Source: Clostridiaceae bacterium (GTDB lineage Bacteria; Bacillota; Clostridia; Oscillospirales; Acutalibacteraceae). From it: a stretch of DNA of 6,626 nucleotides. The position numbers were made by a program, and so were the translations under genes. The stretch covers positions 1-6,626 of the forward strand of contig JAEDGF010000093.1 in NCBI GenBank assembly GCA_016297645.1, given 5' to 3'. This document shows positions 1 through 6,094 of this stretch, in pieces. Every line of letters starts with the position of its first letter. The stretch's first letter is position 1. Under the pieces are notes generated by a model. It had not been told where the DNA came from. It saw only the letters and a list, made by a program, of their open reading frames with translations, and ran no database searches.

Positions 1-126
1 GATTCATTGAGTAGAAACAGAATAAGGGTTATTTATTCAGAGGTTCCTTAGTTTTTTACAGCCCCATTACTGTCATATCTGCACGCGGCAAATCTCGATG
101 TGTTATTGCCGTAAGCTATAATTAAA
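1..126. other. Non-coding flank, nothing firm
   Basis: This stretch lies downstream of the leftward aminopeptidase gene. I see no convincing gene and no classical intrinsic terminator for that gene. Two weak hairpins exist: GAATAA (20-25) with TTATTC (33-38), and CGGCAA/TTGCCG arms near 85-112 in the gene's direction, but neither is followed by a T tract on the minus strand. One plus-strand frame is open from the window edge to a TAG at 49-51, which is too short to call as a gene tail. Confidence 0.4.
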
Positions 127-1353
127 TCAGAACGCCCAGTTGCCGTTAACAAAAATCGGAATCGCTTCCCCGTTTTTGTATCCGGTTATTGTCATGTCGG
201 GCGCGCCTATCATAAAATCGACATGAATCGCGCTGTCGTTAACACCGAGCGCCTTGCACTCCTCGTTGGTCATGTCGAGATAGCCGTCAACGGTGTCGTT
301 AAAGCCCATTCCGAGAGCGACATGACAGCTTGCATTCTCGTCAAAAAGAGTTTCATAGAACAGAATGCCTGTGTTATTTATCGGGCTGTCACACGGAATA
401 AGAGCCAGTTCGCCGAGCATTCTTGCGCCCTCGTCCATTGTTATCATTTTTTCAAGAAGGTCGTCGCCCTTTTCGGCGGTGTGCGAAACGACCTTGCCGT
501 CCTTGAAGGTAAAAGAGAAGTTTTCGATAAGCTGTCCGTCATACGAAAGCGGTTTAGTCGAAACGAGAGTGCCCTCGCACTTTCCTTTTACGGGGCTTGT
601 GAATACCTCCTCCGTCGGGAGATTGGGATTGAAGTATACGCCCTGTTTTGTGGTTTCTCCGCCTCCGCACCAATGTCCTTCGGGCATGAGCCGGCACTTG
701 AAATCGGTGCCGTTGGACGAGTGGTATTCGAGATAATCGAACTTGTGCGCATTGAGCCATTCACAGCGCGAAATGAAGTCCTCGTTGTGTTTTCTCCATT
801 CTTCAAACGGATCGTTGTCGTCCGTTACTCTTACGGATGCAAGTATTTCACGCCACAACTTTTCATATGCGGCGTTCTTTTTAAGCTCGGGGAAAACCTT
901 TTTTGCCCATGCGTAAGACGGCACCGCCGCAATTGTCCACTGATGGAGATTTTCGATCGCGTCACGGTACGGCTTCGTTATCTTGTATCTTGCCATCTTC
1001 GTTTTCTGCATTTTATCGCGATTTACTCCGCGAAGTCCGTCGGGATCGTCACTTATAATGTAGATACGGCACGGCAACTCCTCGGTCATCTGTTTAAGAC
1101 GCGCTTCCTGCCACGGTGCGACCTTCGACAGTGTTTTGACTGACTGATAACGGAAATCGAGCTTTGTTATCGGCTGCCAATCCCAATCGACCTCAACTTT
1201 GGACGCACCCGCCTTATAGCATTCGTCAACGAGAACGGTTGCAAACTCATACTGATCGGCATTGATAAAAATACGGACAGGCTGTCCCTTTTGTATATTT
1301 GCGCCCACTCTCGCAATGAGCCGCGCATACTTCCTTATAACAGTTTTTTTCAA
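127..1353 (-). CDS. M29-family metallo-aminopeptidase (AmpS/PepS/AmpT-like)
   Basis: This is a complete 408-residue protein, about the usual length of the M29 family. These are cytoplasmic dimeric aminopeptidases that use two divalent metal ions to remove N-terminal residues from peptides. The C-terminal half carries the family's ligand pattern: Glu248/Glu249 in NPNLPTEEVF, Glu315 in GELALIP, Glu339 and His344 in FDENASCH, and His377 and Asp379 in IHVDF. No signal peptide or membrane segment is visible, so it should be intracellular. The start is TTG; a good Shine-Dalgarno lies 6 nt upstream, and the next residues (KKTVIRKYARLIARVG) fit the family N-terminus. It is divergent from the lipid kinase gene and appears to be a single-gene unit. 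The family assignment is secure. The preferred peptide substrate cannot be read from sequence, and M29 enzymes are named variously AmpS, PepS or AmpT, so no symbol is given. Confidence 0.95.
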   Translation of the reverse strand: MKKTVIRKYARLIARVGANIQKGQPVRIFINADQYEFATVLVDECYKAGASKVEVDWDWQPITKLDFRYQSVKTLSKVAPWQEARLKQMTEELPCRIYIISDDPDGLRGVNRDKMQKTKMARYKITKPYRDAIENLHQWTIAAVPSYAWAKKVFPELKKNAAYEKLWREILASVRVTDDNDPFEEWRKHNEDFISRCEWLNAHKFDYLEYHSSNGTDFKCRLMPEGHWCGGGETTKQGVYFNPNLPTEEVFTSPVKGKCEGTLVSTKPLSYDGQLIENFSFTFKDGKVVSHTAEKGDDLLEKMITMDEGARMLGELALIPCDSPINNTGILFYETLFDENASCHVALGMGFNDTVDGYLDMTNEECKALGVNDSAIHVDFMIGAPDMTITGYKNGEAIPIFVNGNWAF

Positions 1354-1359
1354 AACAAA

Positions 1360-1367
1360 TCACCTCT
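1360..1367 (-). promoter_or_regulatory. Ribosome binding site deciding the TTG start
   Basis: On the minus strand AGAGGTGA ends 6 nt before the TTG at 1353-1351. No in-frame ATG or GTG has a comparable site; the GTG inside this motif is out of frame. This supports the rare TTG initiation codon of the M29 peptidase. Confidence 0.75.
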
Positions 1368-1373
1368 GAAAAT

Positions 1374-1402
1374 AGTTTACCATGCGTTTGCATTTTATTC
1401 AA
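1374..1402 (-). promoter_or_regulatory. Promoter candidate for the M29 peptidase
   Basis: On the minus strand, TTGAAT (1402-1397) and TAAACT (1379-1374) are separated by exactly 17 bp. A TG dinucleotide one base before the -10 makes it an extended -10. Transcription would begin near 1367, leaving a very short leader around the Shine-Dalgarno. This is a pattern match only. Confidence 0.45.
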
Positions 1403-1420
1403 TAACCGGGATGAATAAAA
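1393..1420. repeat. Inverted repeat overlapping the M29 promoter, possible operator
   Basis: Perfect 9-bp arms TTTTATTCA (1393-1401) and TGAATAAAA (1412-1420) flank a 10-nt centre containing CCGG. The left arm covers the -35 hexamer of the leftward promoter, a place where a dimeric regulator could act. The arms are AT-rich, so chance is a real alternative. Confidence 0.4.
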
Positions 1421-1454
1421 GTTACAAAAAAAAGGTTAAAATTTACAAACGGTA

Positions 1455-1482
1455 TTTACTCTCATTGCTTTTGTGATATGAT
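1455..1482 (+). promoter_or_regulatory. Promoter candidate for the lipid kinase gene
   Basis: TTTACT (1455-1460) and TATGAT (1477-1482) are spaced by 16 bp, and a TG at 1474-1475 gives an extended -10. Transcription would start near 1489, just ahead of the AAGGAG Shine-Dalgarno at 1499-1504. This is a pattern match, with a good -10 and a weaker -35. Confidence 0.5.
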
Positions 1483-1515
1483 AAACTAAGAAAATTATAA
1501 GGAGAACACAGAAAA

Positions 1516-2436
1516 ATGAATTTCAGCATAATATATAACCCTATTGCAACAAAATTCTCACAAGCTGCACTTGACCATCTTATTTTTAAGTTCGTAGAAA
1601 GAGGACTTACCCTCAACGCAGTTATAAAAAGCGAGTATGCCGGTCATGTTATTCCGCTCATCAAGAAGCTTGACCCGGTGTCCGACTATCTTATCACTCT
1701 CGGCGGCGACGGAACCGTAAACGAGGCAGTCCGGGCGTTTAACGAGATAGAGCAGCACTCGGTATATGCTCACATCTCGGTCGGAACAACAAACGATATG
1801 GCAAACAACTTCAATCTGTTCAGGCACGACCCGATAAAATCAATAGATAAACTCGCAACAAAGGGTGTTGAAACAAAAATGGATTCGCTCATCGTCAACG
1901 GCGAACCGGTCGCATATGTTTCTGCATTTTGCTATGTCGCTCCCATACCTTTTCTTGTAAACACAAAGCTGAAAAAGACTCTCGGTCACGCGGCTTATGT
2001 TGTTTCCGCTTTCCCCGTTATTGCAAAAAAACCTGAATATGTAAAAATTACATATACGGCAAACGGTGAAACACACTCGATAAAGACCTGTCTTGCGCTC
2101 ATTACGACATCAAAGGGAATGGGCGGCATCACGCTCTATCCTCACGCCGACCAGAACGACGGCAAGTTCGAAGTATTCTTTTTGAGAAAGCTCTCGCCGG
2201 CTATCATTCCTCCTCTGTTCATGAGATATTGCCTTGACAAAATCGACCTTGCAGACTTTGTTCAGTACGGCGATGTTTTTTCGACCGACGAGCTGACAGT
2301 TAAGTTTGACGGAATTCTCCCGAAATACGCTGTTGACAACGACGGCAACAAAGCCGAATTTGAGCTTTCTCTCCACGACAATATTCTGCACTATACAATG
2401 GGCAAAAAGATAAAAATTCTCCGTCCGGAGTATTGA
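1516..2436 (+). CDS. Diacylglycerol/lipid kinase family protein (DgkB/YegS-like)
   Basis: This is a complete 306-residue member of the DAGK-catalytic family, the usual length for soluble bacterial DgkB/YegS proteins. Such enzymes use ATP to phosphorylate lipid hydroxyls, typically diacylglycerol to phosphatidic acid at the inner membrane face, recycling lipid from envelope polymer synthesis. The nucleotide loop GGDGTVNE spans residues 63-70. VGTTND at 89-94 is the second conserved block, and the NDGKFEVFFL block (214-223) begins the C-terminal lobe. No transmembrane helix is seen. Where the family normally has a DGE motif near the C-terminus, this protein reads DNDGN (274-278), so the usual glutamate seems replaced. 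AAGGAG ends 11 nt before the ATG. A terminator follows, so it is probably monocistronic. Substrate is uncertain because the family also includes sphingoid and other lipid kinases. Confidence 0.92.
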   Translation: MNFSIIYNPIATKFSQAALDHLIFKFVERGLTLNAVIKSEYAGHVIPLIKKLDPVSDYLITLGGDGTVNEAVRAFNEIEQHSVYAHISVGTTNDMANNFNLFRHDPIKSIDKLATKGVETKMDSLIVNGEPVAYVSAFCYVAPIPFLVNTKLKKTLGHAAYVVSAFPVIAKKPEYVKITYTANGETHSIKTCLALITTSKGMGGITLYPHADQNDGKFEVFFLRKLSPAIIPPLFMRYCLDKIDLADFVQYGDVFSTDELTVKFDGILPKYAVDNDGNKAEFELSLHDNILHYTMGKKIKILRPEY

Positions 2437-2486
2437 TTTTCTTCCTGTTTTTGCAGTCAATTTCCGTACCAAAAACGGTAATCACA

Positions 2487-2524
2487 GCCGCACCGACCAT
2501 ACTTCTCTCGGGCGGCATTTTTTT
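2487..2524 (+). terminator. Intrinsic terminator of the lipid kinase gene
   Basis: GCCGC-A-CCGA (2487-2496, one bulged A) pairs with TCGG-GCGGC (2508-2516) around an 11-nt loop. The stem is followed by seven T residues (2518-2524). The GC-rich stem and T tract lie 50 bp after the stop codon and separate the kinase from the next unit. Confidence 0.87.
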
Positions 2525-2546
2525 ATTTCTAAAAGGCAAAATATTC

Positions 2547-2575
2547 TTGCATTGACTATTAAGGTATGATAGAAT
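2547..2575 (+). promoter_or_regulatory. Promoter candidate for the M28 peptidase-glyA unit
   Basis: TTGCAT (2547-2552) and TAGAAT (2570-2575) are separated by 17 bp, and a TG one base before the -10 (2567-2568) makes it extended. It sits directly after the terminator and would start RNA near 2582. An overlapping TTGACT/TATGAT pair has only 7 bp between boxes and is not usable. Confidence 0.6.
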
Positions 2576-2599
2576 TACTTCAAGAGGAGAAAAAATAAT

Positions 2600-2606
2600 A
2601 AGGCGG
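2600..2606 (+). promoter_or_regulatory. Weak ribosome binding site of the M28 peptidase
   Basis: AAGGCGG lies 8 nt before the ATG at 2615 and is an imperfect Shine-Dalgarno. A much better match, AAGAGGAGA (2582-2590), is 24 nt from the ATG and coincides with the predicted transcript start. No in-frame ATG, GTG or TTG sits at a proper distance from it. The ATG at 2615 is kept because it opens a typical signal peptide. Confidence 0.4.
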
Positions 2607-2614
2607 AAAAAGAT

Positions 2615-4093
2615 ATGAAGAAAATATCATCTTATATTGCAGTCTTGTTGTGTGCAGGTATCACGGCAAGCTGCTGTTTTTTGAATACTCCCTCTGTTGT
2701 TCACGCCGAAAACGCGGGTAACTTTGCCGAAACAAACGAAACAGGGCAAACAGAACCGTCCGGATGCGCTACGGAAACCGCTTCGGCTGTTCCCGGCGGA
2801 GAAACCGCGCCCGAAACCACCGTAACGACTCTTCCGACGGGTGAAACGACGACGGTAAAAGACGAGCCGACAACAAGAAAAGATGAGCCGACAACGGTAA
2901 AGCCGGAAGAGCCTACAACAAAGCATGAGGAGCCAACGACCGCCCCGGTAAAAGATCTGCCGAAGGGCGACACCGACGAGGACGGCAAAGTTACAGTCAA
3001 CGACGCGCGAAAACTCTTGCGTGTGGCTGTAAAGATTGATAAGCTCCCCGCAGTAAAGCTCGAACTGTGGGACATAAAGAAGGACGGCGTTATAGATGTC
3101 AATGACGCACGCGCCGCAATCAGAGTTGCCGTGGGACTGCCTATCGACTATGTACGCCCGGAAACTCCCGTCACACCGACGCAAAAAGAATTCGCGGCAG
3201 AACTGGCAGGAAAAGTGAGGAATGATAATCTCTCATCCTTCATGAAAACACTCTGCAATGAGATAGGCACGCGTTATGTCGGTTCAAAGACGGAACCTGC
3301 CGCAAGGCAAAAGATAATAAGCAAGCTCGAAAGCTACGGATATAAACCGAAAACACAGAGCTTCTTTGTCGGCAACCGCAGGCTCTATGCCGAAAATGTA
3401 GTCGTGACAATTCCGACGAAGAAGTCGAATCCCGATATTTTCCTATTCTGCACTCATTATGATTGCAGTCATTTAAGCGTAGGCGCGATTGACAACGGCT
3501 CGGGCGTGAGCGCGTTGTTGGAGCTTGCGCGAATTCTCAAACAGACAAAAACGGACTACGGGTGTGAAATAAGGCTTGCGTTTTTCTCCGGAGAAGAAAA
3601 CGGCTACTACGGAGCATACAAATACTACTATTCCCTTTCCGGAAATGAAGCCGACCGTCACAAGATATTCTTCAATATCGATATGGCAGGACACCCTAAG
3701 GGCGGTAAAAATTATCTGTGCGTAAGCACCGAGCCTGTCACCGAAACATATTCCGCGGTAAAGAAACAGGCTTTCGATAATATAGGAAGCAATGCGGTGA
3801 AAAAAGCTGTCGAATATACCGGCAGCTGCGGCGCAAACGGTTTTTACTCGCCTGTCGCCGCCGGAAAACACGACATCGTTCCGTTCAGGAAGGCGGGCAG
3901 ACCGTCGCTGACACTCTCGTGGCGTGAAATTGATTCCGTGTGCGGTGCGGGAAATGACCATTCGCTCACATCCCCCTCGATAATTCATACAAAAGATGAT
4001 AACCTGTCCAATTTTGACATGGACTCTCTCCACAAAACGACACGGCTTATCGTTTCTTCCTGTGCCGTACTTATTTACAGATATTCAAATTAA
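2615..4093 (+). CDS. Secreted M28-family metallopeptidase with internal dockerin-like repeats
   Basis: This is a 492-residue exported protein. Residues 1-31 form a signal peptide (MKK, then a hydrophobic core) with a likely signal peptidase I site after VHA31. A weaker lipoprotein reading at Cys20 (TASC) is possible. A Thr/Glu/Pro-rich segment follows (about 32-115), including four EPTT units. Residues 118-175 hold two dockerin-like EF-hand repeats. The rest (about 187-492) is a full M28 catalytic domain of the di-zinc aminopeptidase/PA-less type. Metal ligands read as His281, Asp293, Glu328, Asp356 and His458; the acids near the active site are Asp283 (HYD) and Glu327 (SGEENG). All expected residues are present, so it should be active. 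M28 enzymes release N-terminal or short peptide residues outside the cell. It has its own promoter candidate, and glyA follows 15 bp later. The peptidase family is secure. Exact specificity and whether the dockerin-like part binds a cohesin are not known. Confidence 0.93.
   Translation: MKKISSYIAVLLCAGITASCCFLNTPSVVHAENAGNFAETNETGQTEPSGCATETASAVPGGETAPETTVTTLPTGETTTVKDEPTTRKDEPTTVKPEEPTTKHEEPTTAPVKDLPKGDTDEDGKVTVNDARKLLRVAVKIDKLPAVKLELWDIKKDGVIDVNDARAAIRVAVGLPIDYVRPETPVTPTQKEFAAELAGKVRNDNLSSFMKTLCNEIGTRYVGSKTEPAARQKIISKLESYGYKPKTQSFFVGNRRLYAENVVVTIPTKKSNPDIFLFCTHYDCSHLSVGAIDNGSGVSALLELARILKQTKTDYGCEIRLAFFSGEENGYYGAYKYYYSLSGNEADRHKIFFNIDMAGHPKGGKNYLCVSTEPVTETYSAVKKQAFDNIGSNAVKKAVEYTGSCGANGFYSPVAAGKHDIVPFRKAGRPSLTLSWREIDSVCGAGNDHSLTSPSIIHTKDDNLSNFDMDSLHKTTRLIVSSCAVLIYRYSN
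2861..2941 (+). repeat. EPTT tandem-repeat linker within the M28 peptidase gene
   Basis: Codons 83-109 encode four EPTT units starting at residues 84, 91, 99 and 106, spaced 7, 8 and 7 residues apart, with charged residues (KDE, RKD, KPE, KHE) between. Such Thr/Pro-rich strings are typical flexible, possibly glycosylated, linkers of secreted Firmicute enzymes. The copies differ in codons, so this is an older or selected repeat, not a recent slippage product. Confidence 0.7.
2966..3139 (+). other. Dockerin-like type I repeat pair (domain coding region)
   Basis: Residues 118-175 contain two related calcium-loop/helix repeats. The first, DTDEDGKVTVND (119-130), has acids at loop positions 1, 3, 5 and 12 and is followed by ARKLLRVAV. 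The second, DIKKDGVIDVND (153-164), is followed by ARAAIRVAV; it keeps positions 1, 5 and 12 but has Lys155 at position 3. Positions 10-11, which in cellulosomal dockerins help choose the cohesin, are Val-Asn in both repeats. The pair and its symmetry match type I dockerin architecture. Function as a true cohesin ligand is inference. Confidence 0.75.
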
Positions 4094-4108
4094 AGGAGAT
4101 AATTAAAC

Positions 4109-5350
4109 ATGATCAGAGAAATTGCGGATTATATCGCCCGATACGATCCCGAAACGGCGAACGCTATCAAAAACGAATTCACGCGGCAGGAGGACGGTTT
4201 GGAGCTTATCGCAAGTGAAAATCTGGTTTCGGAAGCCGTTATGCTCGCAATGGCAAACCCCATGACCAATAAATATGCCGAGGGCTATCCCGGCAAACGC
4301 TACTACGGCGGCTGCTACGCTGTGGACGAGGTTGAAAATCTTGCAATCGAGCGCGTAAAAAAGCTGTTCGGCGCTCAGCACGCAAATGTACAGCCGCATT
4401 CCGGCGCACAGGCAAACACAGCCGTTTTTCTTGCACTCCTTTCCCCCGGCGACACCATTATGGGCATGAAGCTTTCCGAGGGCGGTCACCTTACACACGG
4501 CAGCCCGGTGAATTTTTCGGGCAAGTATTTCAATACCGTTTCCTACGGTGTCGACAGCAACGGCTTTATAGACTACGATGAGGTTTACCGCATTGCGCAG
4601 GAAAACAAACCGAAGCTCATAATAGCCGGTGCGTCTGCATATCCGAGAATCATCGACTTTGAAAAAATGTCCGAAATAGCCAAAAGCGTCGGCGCGTATT
4701 TAATGGTCGACATGGCGCATATCGCCGGACTTGTCGCAGCCGGACTGCATCCGTCACCCATCCCGTATGCCGATGTCGTGACAAGCACCACCCACAAAAC
4801 TCTGCGCGGGCCGCGCGGCGGACTTATCCTCTGCAAGGAAGAGCTTGCCGCCCGTATTGACAAGGCTGTTTTTCCGGGGACTCAGGGAGGTCCGCTCGAA
4901 CACATAATTGCAGCTAAGGCTGTTTGCTTCGGAGAAGCGCTCCGATCCGATTTCATCGAATATCAAAGAAAAGTAGTAGAAAATGCGTCCGTTCTTGCAG
5001 ACGAGCTTAAAAACAAGGGATTTAAGCTCGTTTCAGGCGGAACAGACAACCACCTTATTTTGATCGACCTCACCGAAAGCGGAATAACCGGAAAAGAGCT
5101 TGAAACCCGTCTTGATTGTGTGCATATAACCGTCAACAAGAACTCCGTTCCTAACGACCCGTTCAAGCCCACCGTCACGGGAGGGATAAGAATCGGCACA
5201 CCCTCCGTGACCACTCGCGGACTTAATACGGACGATATGAAAAAGCTTGCCGAGCTTATACACCTTACCGCTTTCGATTACGAAAATTCAGCCGAAAGCG
5301 TAACTGCCGAGGTTCGCGCGCTCTGCGGTAAATATCCCATTTACAAATAA
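4109..5350 (+). CDS. glyA: Serine hydroxymethyltransferase
   Basis: This is a complete 413-residue cytoplasmic PLP enzyme of normal bacterial length. It interconverts serine plus tetrahydrofolate with glycine plus 5,10-methylene-tetrahydrofolate, the main source of one-carbon units for purines, thymidylate and methionine. The Schiff-base lysine is Lys230 in TSTTHKTLRGPRGG. Other family residues are visible: Ser36 in LIASEN, Tyr56 and Glu58 in NKYAEGYPGKRYYGG, His127 in GGHLTHG (PLP stacking), Asp201 and His204 in VDMAHIAG (Asp binds the pyridine nitrogen), and Arg361 in GGIRIGTPSVTTRG (substrate carboxylate). AAAGGAG lies 10 nt before the ATG and overlaps the stop codon of the M28 peptidase, so the two are probably co-transcribed. 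I saw no strong separate promoter, purine-type riboswitch or glycine riboswitch ahead of it. Transcription likely ends at the large inverted repeat just downstream. Confidence 0.98.
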   Translation: MIREIADYIARYDPETANAIKNEFTRQEDGLELIASENLVSEAVMLAMANPMTNKYAEGYPGKRYYGGCYAVDEVENLAIERVKKLFGAQHANVQPHSGAQANTAVFLALLSPGDTIMGMKLSEGGHLTHGSPVNFSGKYFNTVSYGVDSNGFIDYDEVYRIAQENKPKLIIAGASAYPRIIDFEKMSEIAKSVGAYLMVDMAHIAGLVAAGLHPSPIPYADVVTSTTHKTLRGPRGGLILCKEELAARIDKAVFPGTQGGPLEHIIAAKAVCFGEALRSDFIEYQRKVVENASVLADELKNKGFKLVSGGTDNHLILIDLTESGITGKELETRLDCVHITVNKNSVPNDPFKPTVTGGIRIGTPSVTTRGLNTDDMKKLAELIHLTAFDYENSAESVTAEVRALCGKYPIYK

Positions 5351-5369
5351 GCTTTATAAACAAGCACAA

Positions 5370-5477
5370 AAAAAACACATCATCTGCAACAAAGCACTCC
5401 CCCCTTTCAAATCGGGAAAAATACAACACTCCCGTTGTATCTTGTATCGCTTTCGCTGTATAGATGATGTGTTTTTT
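5370..5477. terminator. Large inverted-repeat element, probable bidirectional terminator
   Basis: A perfect 16-bp inverted repeat, AAAAAACACATCATCT (5370-5385) and AGATGATGTGTTTTTT (5462-5477), encloses 76 nt. It lies between convergent genes (glyA and the DUF1963 remnant), and each strand ends its second arm in a run of six to eight T residues, as a two-way terminator should. The enclosed part holds ATACAAC/GTTGTAT (5421-5427/5434-5440, 6-nt loop) and a competing CGGGA/TCCCG stem (5413-5417/5430-5434). On the minus strand the inner hairpin is itself followed by five T residues. The large insert is unusual for a simple terminator; a small inserted element or a structured RNA are alternatives. 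Confidence 0.6.
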
Positions 5478-5488
5478 AATGTCTGTCT

Positions 5489-6054
5489 TTATGAACGGTC
5501 TATAAAAAACGATATGCCGTCTATATCTCTCCCGTCCTCACCGAACAGAAAATATACATACCCGTCAATACTGTCGAGAAATCCGGGTTCATTCCCGATC
5601 GGATCAAACTGTAAAAGGACTTCTCCGTTTTCACAACAGCCGGACTGAACACAACCGAAAAGGCGCGTCCCTTCGCAAGTATCGTCACACGGTTCAAAGG
5701 ACATCAGCCATTCCTCCGTGAGGTGTGCAAAGCGCGGCTCTACGGCGTTAAAATCGTCGATCACCGTGTTCGGTTCACCGCCGTAATAGTATGCATCGTC
5801 TGATACGGGTACATCTCTGCATCAAGAAAAAGGTAAAGATATCCGATGTGGGGAAGTTTATTTTCGGTGTCAAGCAAGGCAATGTCCGAGAACTTTATCG
5901 GCGCAAAGAATATAACATCATCGGAAAAAATCTCCTGCCATCCGTAAGGCACCACCGGGTCGCCGAAAAACTTACTGCCCGGCGAACTCCCCTTTATACG
6001 CGGTTCTGCCGCATTGATTTTTATTGCGCTCAATCGTAAACATCCGTAAGTCAT
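5489..6054 (-). pseudogene. DUF1963/YwqG-like gene broken by a frameshift
   Basis: Two minus-strand frames read as consecutive parts of one protein. The first (from an ATG at 6054) has SKFFGDPVVP at residues 27-36 and LPHIGYLYLFLDAEMYPYQ, resembling the YwqG/DUF1963 opening and central strands. It then runs into unrelated residues and stops at 5761-5763. The other frame picks up DAYYYGGEPNTVIDDFN (from 5797) and continues through RLFG, VLLQFDP and DGYVYFLF to a stop at 5489. An in-frame TGA at 5822-5824 in the second frame limits the switch to 5764-5821. One missing base would restore it, for instance in the CCC run at 5807-5809. No Shine-Dalgarno precedes the ATG, and the frame stays open only about 14 codons further upstream to a TGA, so the N-terminus may also be reduced. 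DUF1963 has no settled function; some members sit near toxin-immunity loci. A sequencing or assembly error is a serious alternative to true decay. Confidence 0.65.
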
Positions 6055-6094
6055 TTTAGGAAAAGTCAGAGTAAATTGCTTTATCCGGTGACTT

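Noticed and set aside
1..51. C-terminal tail of a plus-strand gene entering from the left edge
   Set aside because: Only 16 open codons before TAG, with no recognisable residues; this is easily expected by chance.
85..112. Intrinsic terminator for the M29 peptidase
   Set aside because: The CGGCAA/TTGCCG arms form a short hairpin with a long loop, and no T tract follows on the minus strand.
223..1143. Long open frame (306 codons) on the plus strand, antisense to the M29 peptidase
   Set aside because: The opposite strand encodes a full, clearly recognisable M29 enzyme with all its ligands. The antisense reading has no family-like motifs and is explained by the codon pattern of the real gene.
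2464..2479. Small hairpin around CCGTACC/ACGGT after the lipid kinase gene
   Set aside because: The stem is very short with no T tract; the real terminator follows immediately downstream.
2627..3184. Antisense open frames across the M28 peptidase N-terminal half
   Set aside because: They are low-complexity (Arg/Cys or Ser/Val/Phe-rich) mirror images of the Thr-rich linker and dockerin codons, with no plausible gene context.
5386..5461. Riboswitch or T-box leader
   Set aside because: The structured region lies after glyA and faces no downstream gene in the correct orientation on either strand, and I see no known aptamer core.
5489..6054. Two separate translationally coupled genes, with GTG overlapping the TGA at 5761-5764
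   Set aside because: The GTGA overlap looks like coupling, but family-like residues (DAYYYGGEPNT) continue upstream of the GTG in the second frame, which fits one interrupted gene better.
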